A DNA stretch of 11,315 nucleotides from an uncultured Actinomycetes bacterium (GCA_903875815.1 CAIQXR010000047.1:1-11315); one strand, 5' to 3'; shown: positions 1 to 7,381, counted from the first letter of the stretch. Translations and numbers: made by a program. Notes: generated by a model from the letters alone, not told the origin.

Positions 1-1
1 G

Positions 2-748
2 AATAGCGCTACGGGTCCTATCGAAGTTCTTGGTGCGGAACTCGGAGATTCACTTTCAGTTACTTTGATTGATATCCAACCGGGTCCTAAGGGCGCAGGA
101 ATGGTGATCCCTGAATGGGGTCAATTGATCGACAAGGCGAGCGCTCCTCAAACTCGAATCTTTAACGTCAAAGATGGTGTTATCACCATGGAATCAAATG
201 GCGTTACTTTTCCCACTCGACCTATGTTTGGTGTGATTGGTGTCGCGCCTGCTAAAGGTGAAATAGGAACATTCTTCGCCGATCGTCACGGCGGAAATAT
301 GGATGATCACCTTAATGGCATTGGTGCGACCGTTCACCTCCCTGTGTTTCAACCAGGTGGCTTGCTTGCTATTGGAGATATGCACGCATCCATGGGTGAT
401 GGTGAGATATCTGGAACCGGCGTAGAGATTGGTGGAAAAGGTCTCATCAAAGTAGACCTTATAAAAGGAAATGCTGGTGGTTGGCCAATTACTGAACTCA
501 AAGACTCTTGGGTAACGCATGGCACCGCAAGCAATATCCAAGATGCACTCAAAATCGCATGTGACGAAGCCGCTAAATTATTAGTGGACGAGTGGGGTTT
601 CACCATTGAAGATGCCTTTATTTTCCTTTCTGTTGCGGGCGATTTAGGCATCGCTCAAAACTGCCACCCCCTTCCAGATGGATTTGCAGTAGCAAAGATG
701 CGCGTCCCAAAAATTTCACGCGCACCCCGTCCTTTCAAAAATATGTAG
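2..748 (+). CDS. Acetamidase/formamidase family protein (5' end missing)
   Basis: C-terminal 248 residues of an acetamidase/formamidase (FmdA/AmdA family), which hydrolyses short amides such as formamide or acetamide to ammonia and the acid in the cytoplasm. The frame is open from base 2, so the true start lies before the window; the TTG at 65 is internal, because the preceding residues (NSATGPIEVLGAELGDS) match the family's early ATGP and G-A-E-x-GD segment. The conserved GDMHASMGDGE motif is at about bases 377-409, and the C-terminal stretch with LSVAGDLGIAQ is also family-typical. The full-length protein is normally about 300 residues, so roughly 50 are missing. An APC permease follows after 37 nt on the same strand, suggesting joint uptake and hydrolysis of a nitrogen source. 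The exact amide substrate cannot be read from the sequence. Confidence 0.9.
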   Translation, partial: NSATGPIEVLGAELGDSLSVTLIDIQPGPKGAGMVIPEWGQLIDKASAPQTRIFNVKDGVITMESNGVTFPTRPMFGVIGVAPAKGEIGTFFADRHGGNMDDHLNGIGATVHLPVFQPGGLLAIGDMHASMGDGEISGTGVEIGGKGLIKVDLIKGNAGGWPITELKDSWVTHGTASNIQDALKIACDEAAKLLVDEWGFTIEDAFIFLSVAGDLGIAQNCHPLPDGFAVAKMRVPKISRAPRPFKNM

Positions 749-770
749 TCACCCGGTCAGGCAAACAAAA

Positions 771-777
771 AAAGGAG
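771..777 (+). promoter_or_regulatory. Strong Shine-Dalgarno of the APC permease
   Basis: AAAGGAG ends 8 nt before the GTG at 786. It decides that GTG as the start and is one of few canonical ribosome binding sites in this window. It fits a downstream gene in an operon, which cannot be leaderless. Confidence 0.85.
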
Positions 778-785
778 AAAAATCA

Positions 786-2222
786 GTGGCACAACTAGAG
801 AGAAATGCTGTTGGATTACGAGAAGTCGTATTCCAATCGATCTGTTCTATGGCGCCGGGTGCAGCGATTGCCGCATCTATTCCATTCGGCTCTCCACTCG
901 CCGGCGGTGCGCTCCCATTAGCGGTGATTTTCGCATTCTTCGGAATCTTCTTCACTGCATCAAGCATTGGCCAATTGGCAGCTCACATCCCATCAGCTGG
1001 ATCGGTTGCGACCTATAGCGCTGTAGGACTTCGCCCATGGGTTGGATTCCTTGTTGGCTGGGCATATGCAGCTGTTGAAATCTTGATTGTTCCACTGGTC
1101 ATGCTTCAACTCGGTTACACGATCGCTGGTGAATGGAATGGTGAGCAGAAGTCATTCTCAGTAAATAACTGGTGGATTTTCACACTCCTAGGAACGCTTC
1201 TTGTCGGCTACATCGTTTATAAGGGTGTTCGCTCATCGGCACGCACCGGAGTTATTCTCGGAGCCATCGAAATTAGCGTCTTCCTCGTTGTTGGAATAAT
1301 TCTCGTTATCAAGGCGGGATCACATAACGACCTTGCCGTCTTCTCACCTCATTATGCAAATGCAAAGGGCTTCACAGGTTGGTCCGGCGTTATCGCCGGT
1401 TCAGTCTTCTGTCTCTTGGCATTCTCTGGCTTTGAAGCAGCTGCCCCATTAGCGGAAGAGACCGAGAACCCTCGTCGCAATATTCCAAAGGCTGTCATGT
1501 ATTCAACGCTCTCCATCGGAGCGCTCTACGCATTCACCACGTACGCAGCAACAGTCGCCTTCGGACCTTCGAAGTTCAAAGATTTTGCTGCTTACAACAA
1601 TGGTAATCCTTGGGACGGCCTAGCCAAGGGACTCGGAACTATTTTCTGGCTCTTGGTTCTCTTTGCGATTATCAACTCAACAATTGGTAATGCAAATGCT
1701 GGTGCGAATGTATTTACACGTACCGCTTTTGCCTTTGGTCGTGCGGGTGCCTTCCCTAAGGCGCTTGCTGCAATCGATCCAAAGCACAAGACACCTCGCA
1801 ATGCAGTTATCGTCCAACTCATTGTGGGACTGATTATTGCTCTTGGACTTGGTGCAAAATACACACCTCAAACTGCGTTTGGAATCGTTGCCACAGCACT
1901 TGTTGTAGCTGTCGTACCGGTCTATATGATTGCCAACCTTGCTTGCATTGGTTACTTCACCAAGCATCGCAAGGAAGATCGTCGAACACTCATCCATATC
2001 ATCGTGCCCGTAGTTGGATTCATCTTCTTGATTCCAGGGTTCTTTAACGCGGCCGGTATCACTGGAGTTCCAGGATTGAGCTTCATCGTTGCTCTCGCAT
2101 CGCCGCTAACTTATGGTGCTTATGCGATGGGCATCTGGATGGTGCTCGGACTTGTAGCGCTCGCCTATCTCTCCTCAAAGAAACCTGAGGCGATTAAGGA
2201 AGTTGCGACAATTCACGGCTAA
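786..2222 (+). CDS. APC-family amino acid/amine permease
   Basis: A 478-residue inner-membrane transporter of the amino acid-polyamine-organocation superfamily, with about 12 hydrophobic segments and the usual length for the family. TM1 carries the unwound-helix motif SMAPGAAIAAS (residues 21-31). GSVATYSAVG (72-81) and the loop FSGFEAAAPLAEETENPR (213-230) are hallmark APC sequences. It starts at GTG with a strong Shine-Dalgarno and sits 37 nt after the amidase gene with no promoter between, so the two are probably one operon ending at the hairpin terminator just downstream. The pairing suggests import of an amide, amine or amino acid that feeds the amidase, but substrate specificity in this family cannot be assigned from sequence alone. 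Polyamines, amino acids and other amines are all possible. Confidence 0.93.
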   Translation: MAQLERNAVGLREVVFQSICSMAPGAAIAASIPFGSPLAGGALPLAVIFAFFGIFFTASSIGQLAAHIPSAGSVATYSAVGLRPWVGFLVGWAYAAVEILIVPLVMLQLGYTIAGEWNGEQKSFSVNNWWIFTLLGTLLVGYIVYKGVRSSARTGVILGAIEISVFLVVGIILVIKAGSHNDLAVFSPHYANAKGFTGWSGVIAGSVFCLLAFSGFEAAAPLAEETENPRRNIPKAVMYSTLSIGALYAFTTYAATVAFGPSKFKDFAAYNNGNPWDGLAKGLGTIFWLLVLFAIINSTIGNANAGANVFTRTAFAFGRAGAFPKALAAIDPKHKTPRNAVIVQLIVGLIIALGLGAKYTPQTAFGIVATALVVAVVPVYMIANLACIGYFTKHRKEDRRTLIHIIVPVVGFIFLIPGFFNAAGITGVPGLSFIVALASPLTYGAYAMGIWMVLGLVALAYLSSKKPEAIKEVATIHG

Positions 2223-2232
2223 GAATCACAGT

Positions 2233-2267
2233 AAAAAAGCCCCTGGTGATGAACCGGGGGCTTTTTA
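2233..2267 (+). terminator. Rho-independent terminator after the amidase-permease operon
   Basis: A 14-bp stem, AAAAAGCCCCTGGT (2234-2247) with ACCGGGGGCTTTTT (2253-2266), contains one G-U pair and a 5-nt loop (GATGA) and ends in a T run. The A run opposite the T run means it could also act on the other strand, but no minus-strand gene ends here. It is the only convincing intrinsic terminator in the window. Confidence 0.92.
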
Positions 2268-2329
2268 TTTATTGGGGCGAGGGTTGGAAATATCATCCTC
2301 AACCCACAGTGAATCTCTTGCGGCACCTT

Positions 2330-2341
2330 TAGACTCATCCT
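2330..2341 (+). promoter_or_regulatory. -10 box of a leaderless promoter for the PaiB-like gene
   Basis: TAGACT (2330-2335) is followed by exactly 6 nt and then the GTG start at 2342. No Shine-Dalgarno is present and no clear -35 was seen. The same geometry recurs at five other starts in the window, which supports a transcript beginning at the start codon. Confidence 0.65.
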
Positions 2342-2986
2342 GTGTACATCCCGAAGCCATTTCAGGTTGATGACTGGAATGAGATAACCGCTTTCGTTAA
2401 GCGCCATCCAGCTATCAATCTTGTGACTGTTGGTGAAAACGGCGACCCAATGGCCACTCTGTTGCCAGCAGTTTGGGATACCAGAGAACTCCGTGAAGGC
2501 TCGTACGGAACTTTGGTCACGCATATTTCCAAAGGCAATGAGCAATGGAAGTCCATTAAGAATGGCCAAGTGGGGTTGGCAATCGTTCAAGGCCCACAGG
2601 CGTACGTTTCTCCTTCAAATTATGAGAAGAAATTAACCGATCACAAAGTCGTTCCCACATGGAACTATCAGATGGTTCATTTATCGGGCACGCTGCAAGT
2701 CTCAGAAGATCGAGAATTACTGCGCCAAATAGTCTCGGGCTTAACAGACTTTCATGAACAGGGCCGCGCGAAGCCATGGTCCGCATCTGAATCAGATTCT
2801 GAATATTTTGAAGCGCAACTCGGTGGCATCGTTGCGATAACCATGACCGTTACCAAAGTTGAAGCCAAATACAAGCTCAGCCAGAATAGAAGTGAAGTCG
2901 ATCAGCGGACCGTTGCCGCGGACCTTTCGACTTCGTCGAAGCTTGAGGAACGGGCACTTTCTGCTGAGATGCTCAAGCGCCTTTAA
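2342..2986 (+). CDS. PaiB-like FMN-binding protein
   Basis: A 214-residue protein of the PaiB / FMN-binding split-barrel family (related to pyridoxamine 5'-phosphate oxidase folds). Diagnostic features are the N-terminus MYIPKPF, TVGENGDPMATLLPAV (29-44), GPQAYVSPSNYE (84-95) and VPTWNYQMVHLSG (104-116). The Bacillus subtilis namesake is described as a negative regulator of sporulation and protease genes, but most members are uncharacterised flavin/heme-type binders, so a regulatory role here is not shown. The GTG start is chosen because it opens the family-typical MYxP motif and lies 6 nt after a TAGACT box. Its last 14 bp overlap the convergent alpha/beta hydrolase gene. A GNAT protein of polyamine-acetylating type lies elsewhere in the window but is not adjacent. 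Confidence 0.88.
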   Translation: MYIPKPFQVDDWNEITAFVKRHPAINLVTVGENGDPMATLLPAVWDTRELREGSYGTLVTHISKGNEQWKSIKNGQVGLAIVQGPQAYVSPSNYEKKLTDHKVVPTWNYQMVHLSGTLQVSEDRELLRQIVSGLTDFHEQGRAKPWSASESDSEYFEAQLGGIVAITMTVTKVEAKYKLSQNRSEVDQRTVAADLSTSSKLEERALSAEMLKRL

Positions 2987-3938
2987 TAAACCTCAGCAAC
3001 GCTTGCCCAACTAGTTGTGGTTGGGCCCACATCGAGATGTGCCCGGCGCCGGGAATTAATGTGGGCGCAGGAGCGCCGATGTAGTCGGCGATTTGCTGCG
3101 GTGTTTCAGGAGCAAATTCTTGATCGTCTGCGCCAAAGATCACTGTACGGGGAATCGTGCTCTTCTTCAGTTTAAGTAAATCGGGTAGTGAAACTCCGGC
3201 AATAGGAGAACCAGCAAGTTGGAAGAGCGCCTTTTCGGAATCAGGCAGCAGGAATGGCGCCTTGATATTGGCAAGCTGGTCTTGTGTGAGCGCTGGGCAT
3301 GTGGGGCCACACGTAAATTTAAAAATACTCGGAACAATCACATCTGTGCTGGTGACAAATCGATAGGCAGCGGTGATGTAAGGGTCGGGTAGATGGGCGA
3401 ATAGGTTAGAACCTGCTCGAGGGGTGGATAAACCATCGCCGTCAAGGAATACATAACCAGCGGCAGTCCTGGGGTAATCAAGCAGAAATTGTGCCACCAC
3501 CCCAGCGCCCAATGAATGGCCCACCAAAATAGGGTGTTTTATTTTTCGTGCGTTTAGAAAATCGAAGAGTTGTTGCGAATCGGCCGCGACGGAATATGGA
3601 GCTACTCGCTCGGTATAACCAAACCCTTTGATGTCATACGCCTCAACGTGATATTTCTGGCTGAGAATGTGAGCCAATGGTTCGAAATAGTAGGTAGATT
3701 CGAATGCGCCGTGAATGAGAACTATTTGGGTCGAGCTCTGCTTCCCCCACGCTTCATAATGAGTTTTGAAGGACCCTGTCTGCACAAAGGTCAGTCCTTG
3801 GGGAGTTTTGACCACTCCATCGGTTGCCAGGACGTAGAGCTGTGAAGCGACCGTCAGCATGATGAAGATGAGCACCGAGACGTTGGTGAAGACTTTCAGA
3901 AATCGCCATTCACGTTTGGTCATACTCCATATTCCCAT
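2973..3938 (-). CDS. Membrane-anchored alpha/beta hydrolase
   Basis: A 321-residue alpha/beta-fold hydrolase of unknown substrate. Residues 17-37 form one hydrophobic helix, a signal anchor that would place the catalytic domain outside the membrane. The fold signatures are the oxyanion segment HGAF (76-79), the nucleophile elbow GHSLGAG with Ser142, the acid in FGADDQE (Asp271 or 272) and the catalytic His300 in GAGHISMW. A lid-like insertion of about 90 residues between strand 6 and the acid contains Cys210 and Cys214, which could form a disulphide outside the cell. It is the last gene of the photolyase-SOUL cluster, 24 nt after the SOUL stop. The start is uncertain: ATG at 3938 is preferred, ATG at 3923 is possible, and neither has a good Shine-Dalgarno. 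The 3' end overlaps the PaiB gene by 14 bp. Confidence 0.88.
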   Translation of the reverse strand: MGIWSMTKREWRFLKVFTNVSVLIFIMLTVASQLYVLATDGVVKTPQGLTFVQTGSFKTHYEAWGKQSSTQIVLIHGAFESTYYFEPLAHILSQKYHVEAYDIKGFGYTERVAPYSVAADSQQLFDFLNARKIKHPILVGHSLGAGVVAQFLLDYPRTAAGYVFLDGDGLSTPRAGSNLFAHLPDPYITAAYRFVTSTDVIVPSIFKFTCGPTCPALTQDQLANIKAPFLLPDSEKALFQLAGSPIAGVSLPDLLKLKKSTIPRTVIFGADDQEFAPETPQQIADYIGAPAPTLIPGAGHISMWAQPQLVGQALLRFIKGA

Positions 3939-3962
3939 CAAACTTCGATTTGGACGAATCCG

Positions 3963-4481
3963 TTAGGCGACCGGAATAACTATCTCGTTATAGTGCATGA
4001 AACCTGGCTTGAATGGCGGGTCAAACCGGCAAATTCGAGTTTCAGAAGAAAGGGATATTTCAACATTCGCTGCTGCGGCTCGTAGCTCGGCAATTTTTTT
4101 CCCGCACGTGTTCAGCGTGGCACGACCTCGAAACGAGAGCGCAACGCACTTTTCTTCGCTCACTGGACGCAGCTCAACTCTCGTGTCATTGGGGTTAGGC
4201 ATATCTCCGATGGTGGATCCAGCGGGCATAACAAAAGCGACCTTCCATTGATTCGAATTAACCCCCGTGAGGCTTTCAGAAATAACGGGAGCGGTCATCG
4301 AAATACCTTGAGCTCGCTCATTTCCTTTGGAAATATAACGAAAGAGCGGCTGGAAGGCGTTAGATGTCGCACTGGCATAGTCCGAACTAACCTGAACTTC
4401 TGCAATCACGCACGCCTCATAATTACGTAATTCAAATGCGCCGTAATCTCTGAGAACGGTGAACTTTTGTCGCTCGGTCAT
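3963..4481 (-). CDS. SOUL family heme-binding protein
   Basis: A 172-residue cytoplasmic SOUL/HEBP-fold protein; the family binds heme or related tetrapyrroles, and its bacterial role is poorly defined. Visible features are FTVLRDYGAFELRNYE (7-22), the conserved MTAPV (62-66), and a C-terminal FDPPFKPGFMHYNEIVIP (153-170) matching the family's closing pgf-x-x-NE-x-x-xP motif. An in-frame GTG at 4538 would add 19 residues and overlap the photolyase by 17 bp, but ATG 4481 is preferred. It begins where the family begins and lies exactly 6 nt after a TACGAT box, so this gene may have its own leaderless transcript as well as being read from upstream. It sits between an FeS photolyase and a hydrolase, which suggests a link to light, flavin/heme or photo-oxidative stress; this is inference. 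Confidence 0.9.
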   Translation of the reverse strand: MTERQKFTVLRDYGAFELRNYEACVIAEVQVSSDYASATSNAFQPLFRYISKGNERAQGISMTAPVISESLTGVNSNQWKVAFVMPAGSTIGDMPNPNDTRVELRPVSEEKCVALSFRGRATLNTCGKKIAELRAAAANVEISLSSETRICRFDPPFKPGFMHYNEIVIPVA

Positions 4482-4493
4482 ATTTTCATCGTA
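4482..4493 (-). promoter_or_regulatory. Candidate internal leaderless promoter of the SOUL gene
   Basis: On the minus strand TACGAT (4493-4488) is followed by 6 nt and ATG (4481), the same spacing as the other leaderless starts. It lies in the 40-nt gap after the photolyase stop, so it would let SOUL and the hydrolase be made without the photolyase. Confidence 0.5.
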
Positions 4494-4521
4494 CTCTGAT
4501 ATCTGTAGCTCTGTGGGTGGG

Positions 4522-6009
4522 TTAAATAGTGCCAGCACTTAAACCATCAAGAACTTCTTTAGCGCGTTCACGTGTTTGCGGGAGATCAGTTAATCGCTTG
4601 AGGCCGGCCAATTGCTGGGCCATCCGATGGTTGCCCGCGAATTCTTCGTGATGCTCTGCTAAGAAATCCCAGTACAAGGTAGTGAAGGGGCAGGCATTAT
4701 CGCCGGTGCGTTTCTTAGGATCGAACGCACAGCCTTTGCAGTAGTCGCTCATGCGTGAGATGTATGCACCACCGGCCGCGTATGGCTTAGTCATCATGCG
4801 TCCACCATCAGCATGAACACCCATACCAATCACGTTGGGAACCATGACCCAATCGCTTGCATCAATAAATTGATTGCGCATCCATTCCAGATAGGCCTGG
4901 GGGTTTACGCTCGAAATTAAAGCAAGATTGCTAAGCACCATAAGGCGGGGGATGTGGTGCACCCATGATCGCTTCTCCACATCGCTCACAATCGAGCGAA
5001 CACAATTCATCTCTGTCTTAGACGAATCTGAGAATAGTGGGAGCAATGGACGAGTGGCTTGGAGCTGATTCTCTTCCTTATAGCTCTCACCCAAATACCA
5101 ATACATTCCGTTGATGTATTCACGCCATCCAATAATTTGGCGGATAAAAGCTTCACAGGAAGCAATCGGAATCGCACCAGTGTCGAACTTCTTAAGCGCC
5201 GCAGTTATGACCTCGCTGGCATGCAACAAGCCATTGTTGAGATAAGGCGAGAGAAGCGAGTGATGCACCGCCCAATCAGTGCTATTCATCGCATCCTCAA
5301 AACGTCCAAATGTTTCAAAGTGGTTTGCGAGAAAGTGTTTGAGAACCTTCAGTGCGCCGGCTCGGTCGGTTGCCCATTCGGTCGGAGGCTCAATCCCGAG
5401 CTCAGCCGCGACCTCGGCGTCAATCGCGTCAGTCGAGTGCTCGAGGTATTTTGCAGGAGCGTGGTCCTTAGGCAACGGATCACGATTTTCGGCGTCAAAG
5501 TTCCACTGACCACCCACCGGTTCTGAACCCACCATCAATATGCCGAGCCGCACGCGTTGCTTGCGATAGAAATTCTCCATCAAATGACTCTTCTGGGATT
5601 CGGCCCACGAATTAAATAATGGGCGAGGAGTCAAAAAGAAATTGTTCTCCACACATTGCACGCCGATTGATTCCAGCGCGGCCTGCAGTCGAAAAGAAGA
5701 CTGGTGAGCGGCCACGACTGTTTGAATCCCATGCCGCTTCTTGGCTGCGGCGATTCCGTCCAATGTTGTGGCGGCCTTGGCGTAGTCGACAGTGAATCCC
5801 TCGGCGCGCAGTTCTTCGGCCAAATGCCGTGCGCTGGATACTAGGAAATGCAGTCGCGTGGGGTGGAACTTTGCAGGGTCGACCATCCTTTGGCTCTCAA
5901 CAAAGAGGATCACATCCGTTTTGGCGGCATGCTGCAGTACCCCGTACGTGCGGTGAAGATGGTCAAACGGAACGAAGAGAATCCGGGATTCGTTGGATTT
6001 ACTTCCCAT
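4522..6009 (-). CDS. FeS-type deoxyribodipyrimidine photolyase/cryptochrome (DPRP family)
   Basis: A 495-residue flavoprotein of the bacterial FeS-BCP class (deoxyribodipyrimidine photolyase-related; prototype Agrobacterium PhrB, a (6-4) photolyase with FAD, a lumazine antenna and a 4Fe-4S cluster). Four cysteines at 336, 424, 427 and 440 have spacings 88-3-13, matching the cluster ligands known from PhrB. The C-terminal [20 protein letters not shown] and GNHRMAQ blocks are characteristic. The FAD domain includes [24 protein letters not shown] and the helix around [12 protein letters not shown]. The N-terminus reads ILFVPFDHL rather than the common LGDQL, a variant of the antenna domain start. 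ATG 6009 is chosen over an in-frame GTG at 6024: it overlaps the DUF2256 stop by 11 nt, implying translational coupling. Whether it repairs (6-4) lesions or acts as a photoreceptor is not decided by sequence. Confidence 0.93.
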   Translation of the reverse strand: MGSKSNESRILFVPFDHLHRTYGVLQHAAKTDVILFVESQRMVDPAKFHPTRLHFLVSSARHLAEELRAEGFTVDYAKAATTLDGIAAAKKRHGIQTVVAAHQSSFRLQAALESIGVQCVENNFFLTPRPLFNSWAESQKSHLMENFYRKQRVRLGILMVGSEPVGGQWNFDAENRDPLPKDHAPAKYLEHSTDAIDAEVAAELGIEPPTEWATDRAGALKVLKHFLANHFETFGRFEDAMNSTDWAVHHSLLSPYLNNGLLHASEVITAALKKFDTGAIPIASCEAFIRQIIGWREYINGMYWYLGESYKEENQLQATRPLLPLFSDSSKTEMNCVRSIVSDVEKRSWVHHIPRLMVLSNLALISSVNPQAYLEWMRNQFIDASDWVMVPNVIGMGVHADGGRMMTKPYAAGGAYISRMSDYCKGCAFDPKKRTGDNACPFTTLYWDFLAEHHEEFAGNHRMAQQLAGLKRLTDLPQTRERAKEVLDGLSAGTI

Positions 6010-6142
6010 CGCGACAACGATCACTACAGAACTTCACGTTCTCCCAATCGCGCTCCCACTTTTTGCGCCACTCAAAAGGACGACCACATCGGACACAATC
6101 CTTGGGTGGATGACCGTTTTTGGTCTGAGCGATACGTGGCAT
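5999..6142 (-). CDS. DUF2256 small Cys-rich protein
   Basis: A 47-residue ORF, ATG at 6142-6140 and TAA at 6001-5999, too short for usual ORF cut-offs. Its protein starts [16 protein letters not shown] and contains CVRC (16-19), [13 protein letters not shown] (21-33) and CSDRC (39-43). The CxxC plus CxxxC pattern with a basic Trp-rich centre matches DUF2256, a family of about 40-55 residues that resembles a treble-clef or zinc ribbon and often sits next to DPRP photolyases. A TAAACT box 6 nt before the ATG gives a leaderless promoter for it and the downstream genes. It overlaps the photolyase start by 11 nt. Function is unknown. Metal and nucleic-acid binding are plausible from the Cys pairs and positive charge, and a role as a photolyase accessory is inference from context. 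Confidence 0.93.
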   Translation of the reverse strand: MPRIAQTKNGHPPKDCVRCGRPFEWRKKWERDWENVKFCSDRCRDGK

Positions 6143-6154
6143 ATGGGTAGTTTA
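6143..6154 (-). promoter_or_regulatory. -10 box of leaderless promoter for DUF2256-photolyase operon
   Basis: On the minus strand TAAACT (6154-6149), 6 nt, then ATG 6142. There is no Shine-Dalgarno and no recognisable -35. It drives the DUF2256-photolyase cluster away from the divergent SIMPL gene. Confidence 0.7.
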
Positions 6155-6200
6155 CTCAGCGTACTTCGAAACCTCTCAGTAGAAATCCAGCCTCACGAGC

Positions 6201-6212
6201 TACCATGCACTC
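6201..6212 (+). promoter_or_regulatory. -10 box of leaderless promoter for the SIMPL gene
   Basis: TACCAT (6201-6206), then GCACTC and ATG at 6213. The sequence ahead of the start has no Shine-Dalgarno. The 70-bp divergent gap 6143-6212 holds this and the opposite DUF2256 promoter, and nothing else was recognised there. Confidence 0.7.
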
Positions 6213-6905
6213 ATGAAACGCACACGTGTAGTCATCTCATTGGCAGTTCTTGGTTTAGTTCTTTCTACAGGTGTGGCGCAAGCCGCTGACCGCTATGTGA
6301 CCGTTGCGGGGACTGGCACAGTTCACGTCACTCCAGATGCAGTCCGCATCGATGTAACAACATCGATTCTTGCTTCATCATCAACATCGGCGCAGAGCCA
6401 ATTAATCCCTGTGTCCGCAAGAGTTCGCGCCGCTTTCTTAGCGCAGGGAATTGCCACCGCCAATCTCTCGACCCGCGCATTGAATAACTATCCGCAGTAC
6501 AACTACACCGATACCGGCAGCGTGCTGGTTGGTTATAAGGCAACGCAATCGTTTGAAGCAATTGTGACCAAGGCATCAACCGCGGGCGCCGTAGTTGATG
6601 CAGTGGTTGCCGCCGGCGGTAACAACATGACAGTGGATGCAGTCTCGCCATTTATCTTGAATCCCAGTTCTTCCACTGAATCCGCCCGATCAAATGCGGT
6701 GAAGAACGCACGAGCCAAGGCGCTTTCTTATGCCAAGCTTCTTGGTGTGACACTGAGTTCTGTGACATACCTTGAAGAATCTAACGCTTCTTTCCCTACC
6801 CCTGTTGTTATGGCGATGGCGAAGGCTGATTCCGGCGCAACCACCGTAGACCTTGGACAACAAGATGTGACCGTCACCGTCAACGTCCGTTGGGCGATTA
6901 AGTAA
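6213..6905 (+). CDS. Secreted SIMPL domain (DUF541) protein
   Basis: A 230-residue exported protein of the SIMPL/DUF541 family. A clear Sec signal peptide spans residues 1-24 (MKRTR, hydrophobic core, then VAQA before Ala25). The mature protein opens with the family motif VTVAGTGTVHVTPD (29-42), followed by a Tyr-rich NNYPQYNYTD segment and GYKATQSFE, and ends in a beta strand VTVTVNVRW typical of the fold. Members are periplasmic or surface proteins linked to oxidative stress or envelope functions in some bacteria, but the molecular role is not settled. It starts as a probable leaderless gene and is divergent from the DUF2256-photolyase operon. It converges on the GNAT gene with 2 bp between stop codons. 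Confidence 0.93.
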   Translation: MKRTRVVISLAVLGLVLSTGVAQAADRYVTVAGTGTVHVTPDAVRIDVTTSILASSSTSAQSQLIPVSARVRAAFLAQGIATANLSTRALNNYPQYNYTDTGSVLVGYKATQSFEAIVTKASTAGAVVDAVVAAGGNNMTVDAVSPFILNPSSSTESARSNAVKNARAKALSYAKLLGVTLSSVTYLEESNASFPTPVVMAMAKADSGATTVDLGQQDVTVTVNVRWAIK

Positions 6906-6907
6906 AG

Positions 6908-7381
6908 CTACTCCGCTAACCGTTTGAGCGCGTCACCACTGACGCGCATTACGGTCCACTCATCCATGGCAACCGCGCCCAGACTTTCGTAGAAATCTAT
7001 TGACGGTTTATTCCAATCTAGTACCCACCATTGGAACCTGCCATAGTCGTTATCGATGCACTTCTTGGCAAGATGCTTCAATAGCGCCTTGCCGTGACCC
7101 TTTTTGCGATGCTCGGGTCGGATAAACAAATCTTCCAAATAAAGACCAGGCTTTCCTTGCCAGGTCGAATAGTTAAGAAACCAAACTGCAAACCCGGCGG
7201 CATCACCATCATCGTCTTCAACTATTTCGCAGAAGGCTGTTGGCGTCGAGCTGAAGAAGCTCTCGGCTATTAGCTCCTTTGTTGCAACGACTTCCTGTCG
7301 TGCTTTTTCATAAATCGCGAGCTCCAAGATCAGCTCGAGAATTACATCGGTATCGGTCGGTGTCGCAGAGCGAATTCGCAT
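6908..7381 (-). CDS. GNAT acetyltransferase, diamine/spermidine (SSAT-like) type
   Basis: A 157-residue single-domain GNAT that transfers acetyl from acetyl-CoA to an amine. The SSAT-type signatures are LELAIYEKARQEV (19-31), YSTWQGKPGLYLEDLFIRP (71-89), the CoA pyrophosphate loop RKKGHGKAL (92-100), and WVLDWNKPSIDFYESLGA (119-136) followed by DEW. Characterised relatives acetylate polyamines or thialysine/lysine analogues; which amine is used here is not determined. An upstream TTG at 7447 would give 179 residues, but the extra part is not family sequence and would run through the neighbouring promoter. ATG 7381 lies 5 nt after a TAGAAT box and starts with the expected IRSATPTD. It ends 2 bp from the convergent SIMPL gene. 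Confidence 0.92.
   Translation of the reverse strand: MRIRSATPTDTDVILELILELAIYEKARQEVVATKELIAESFFSSTPTAFCEIVEDDDGDAAGFAVWFLNYSTWQGKPGLYLEDLFIRPEHRKKGHGKALLKHLAKKCIDNDYGRFQWWVLDWNKPSIDFYESLGAVAMDEWTVMRVSGDALKRLAE

Noticed and set aside
2219..2590. Minus-strand open frame across the terminator and the PaiB-like start
   Set aside because: It runs through a strong terminator hairpin and opposite a recognised gene; no family resemblance.
2926..2940. Perfect hairpin TTCGAC-TTC-GTCGAA near the end of the PaiB-like gene
   Set aside because: Inside coding sequence, short stem, and no following T run, so not a terminator.
3005..3047. Hairpins GCCCAAC/GTTGGGC and CACATC/GATGTG in tandem near the hydrolase 3' end
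   Set aside because: They fall in codons for the conserved GHISMW region and lack a T run on either strand; most likely chance from coding constraint.
4481..4538. GTG start at 4538 for the SOUL protein (19 extra residues, overlap with the photolyase)
   Set aside because: The extra residues do not resemble the SOUL N-terminus, and ATG 4481 has the leaderless box at the exact 6-nt spacing.
5059..5526. Long plus-strand open frame (155 codons) opposite the photolyase
   Set aside because: Antisense shadow of a conserved gene; its protein has no recognisable domain, start signal or promoter.
6010..6024. GTG start at 6024 for the photolyase
   Set aside because: It adds only five residues, deepens the overlap with DUF2256, and has no better ribosome binding site than ATG 6009.
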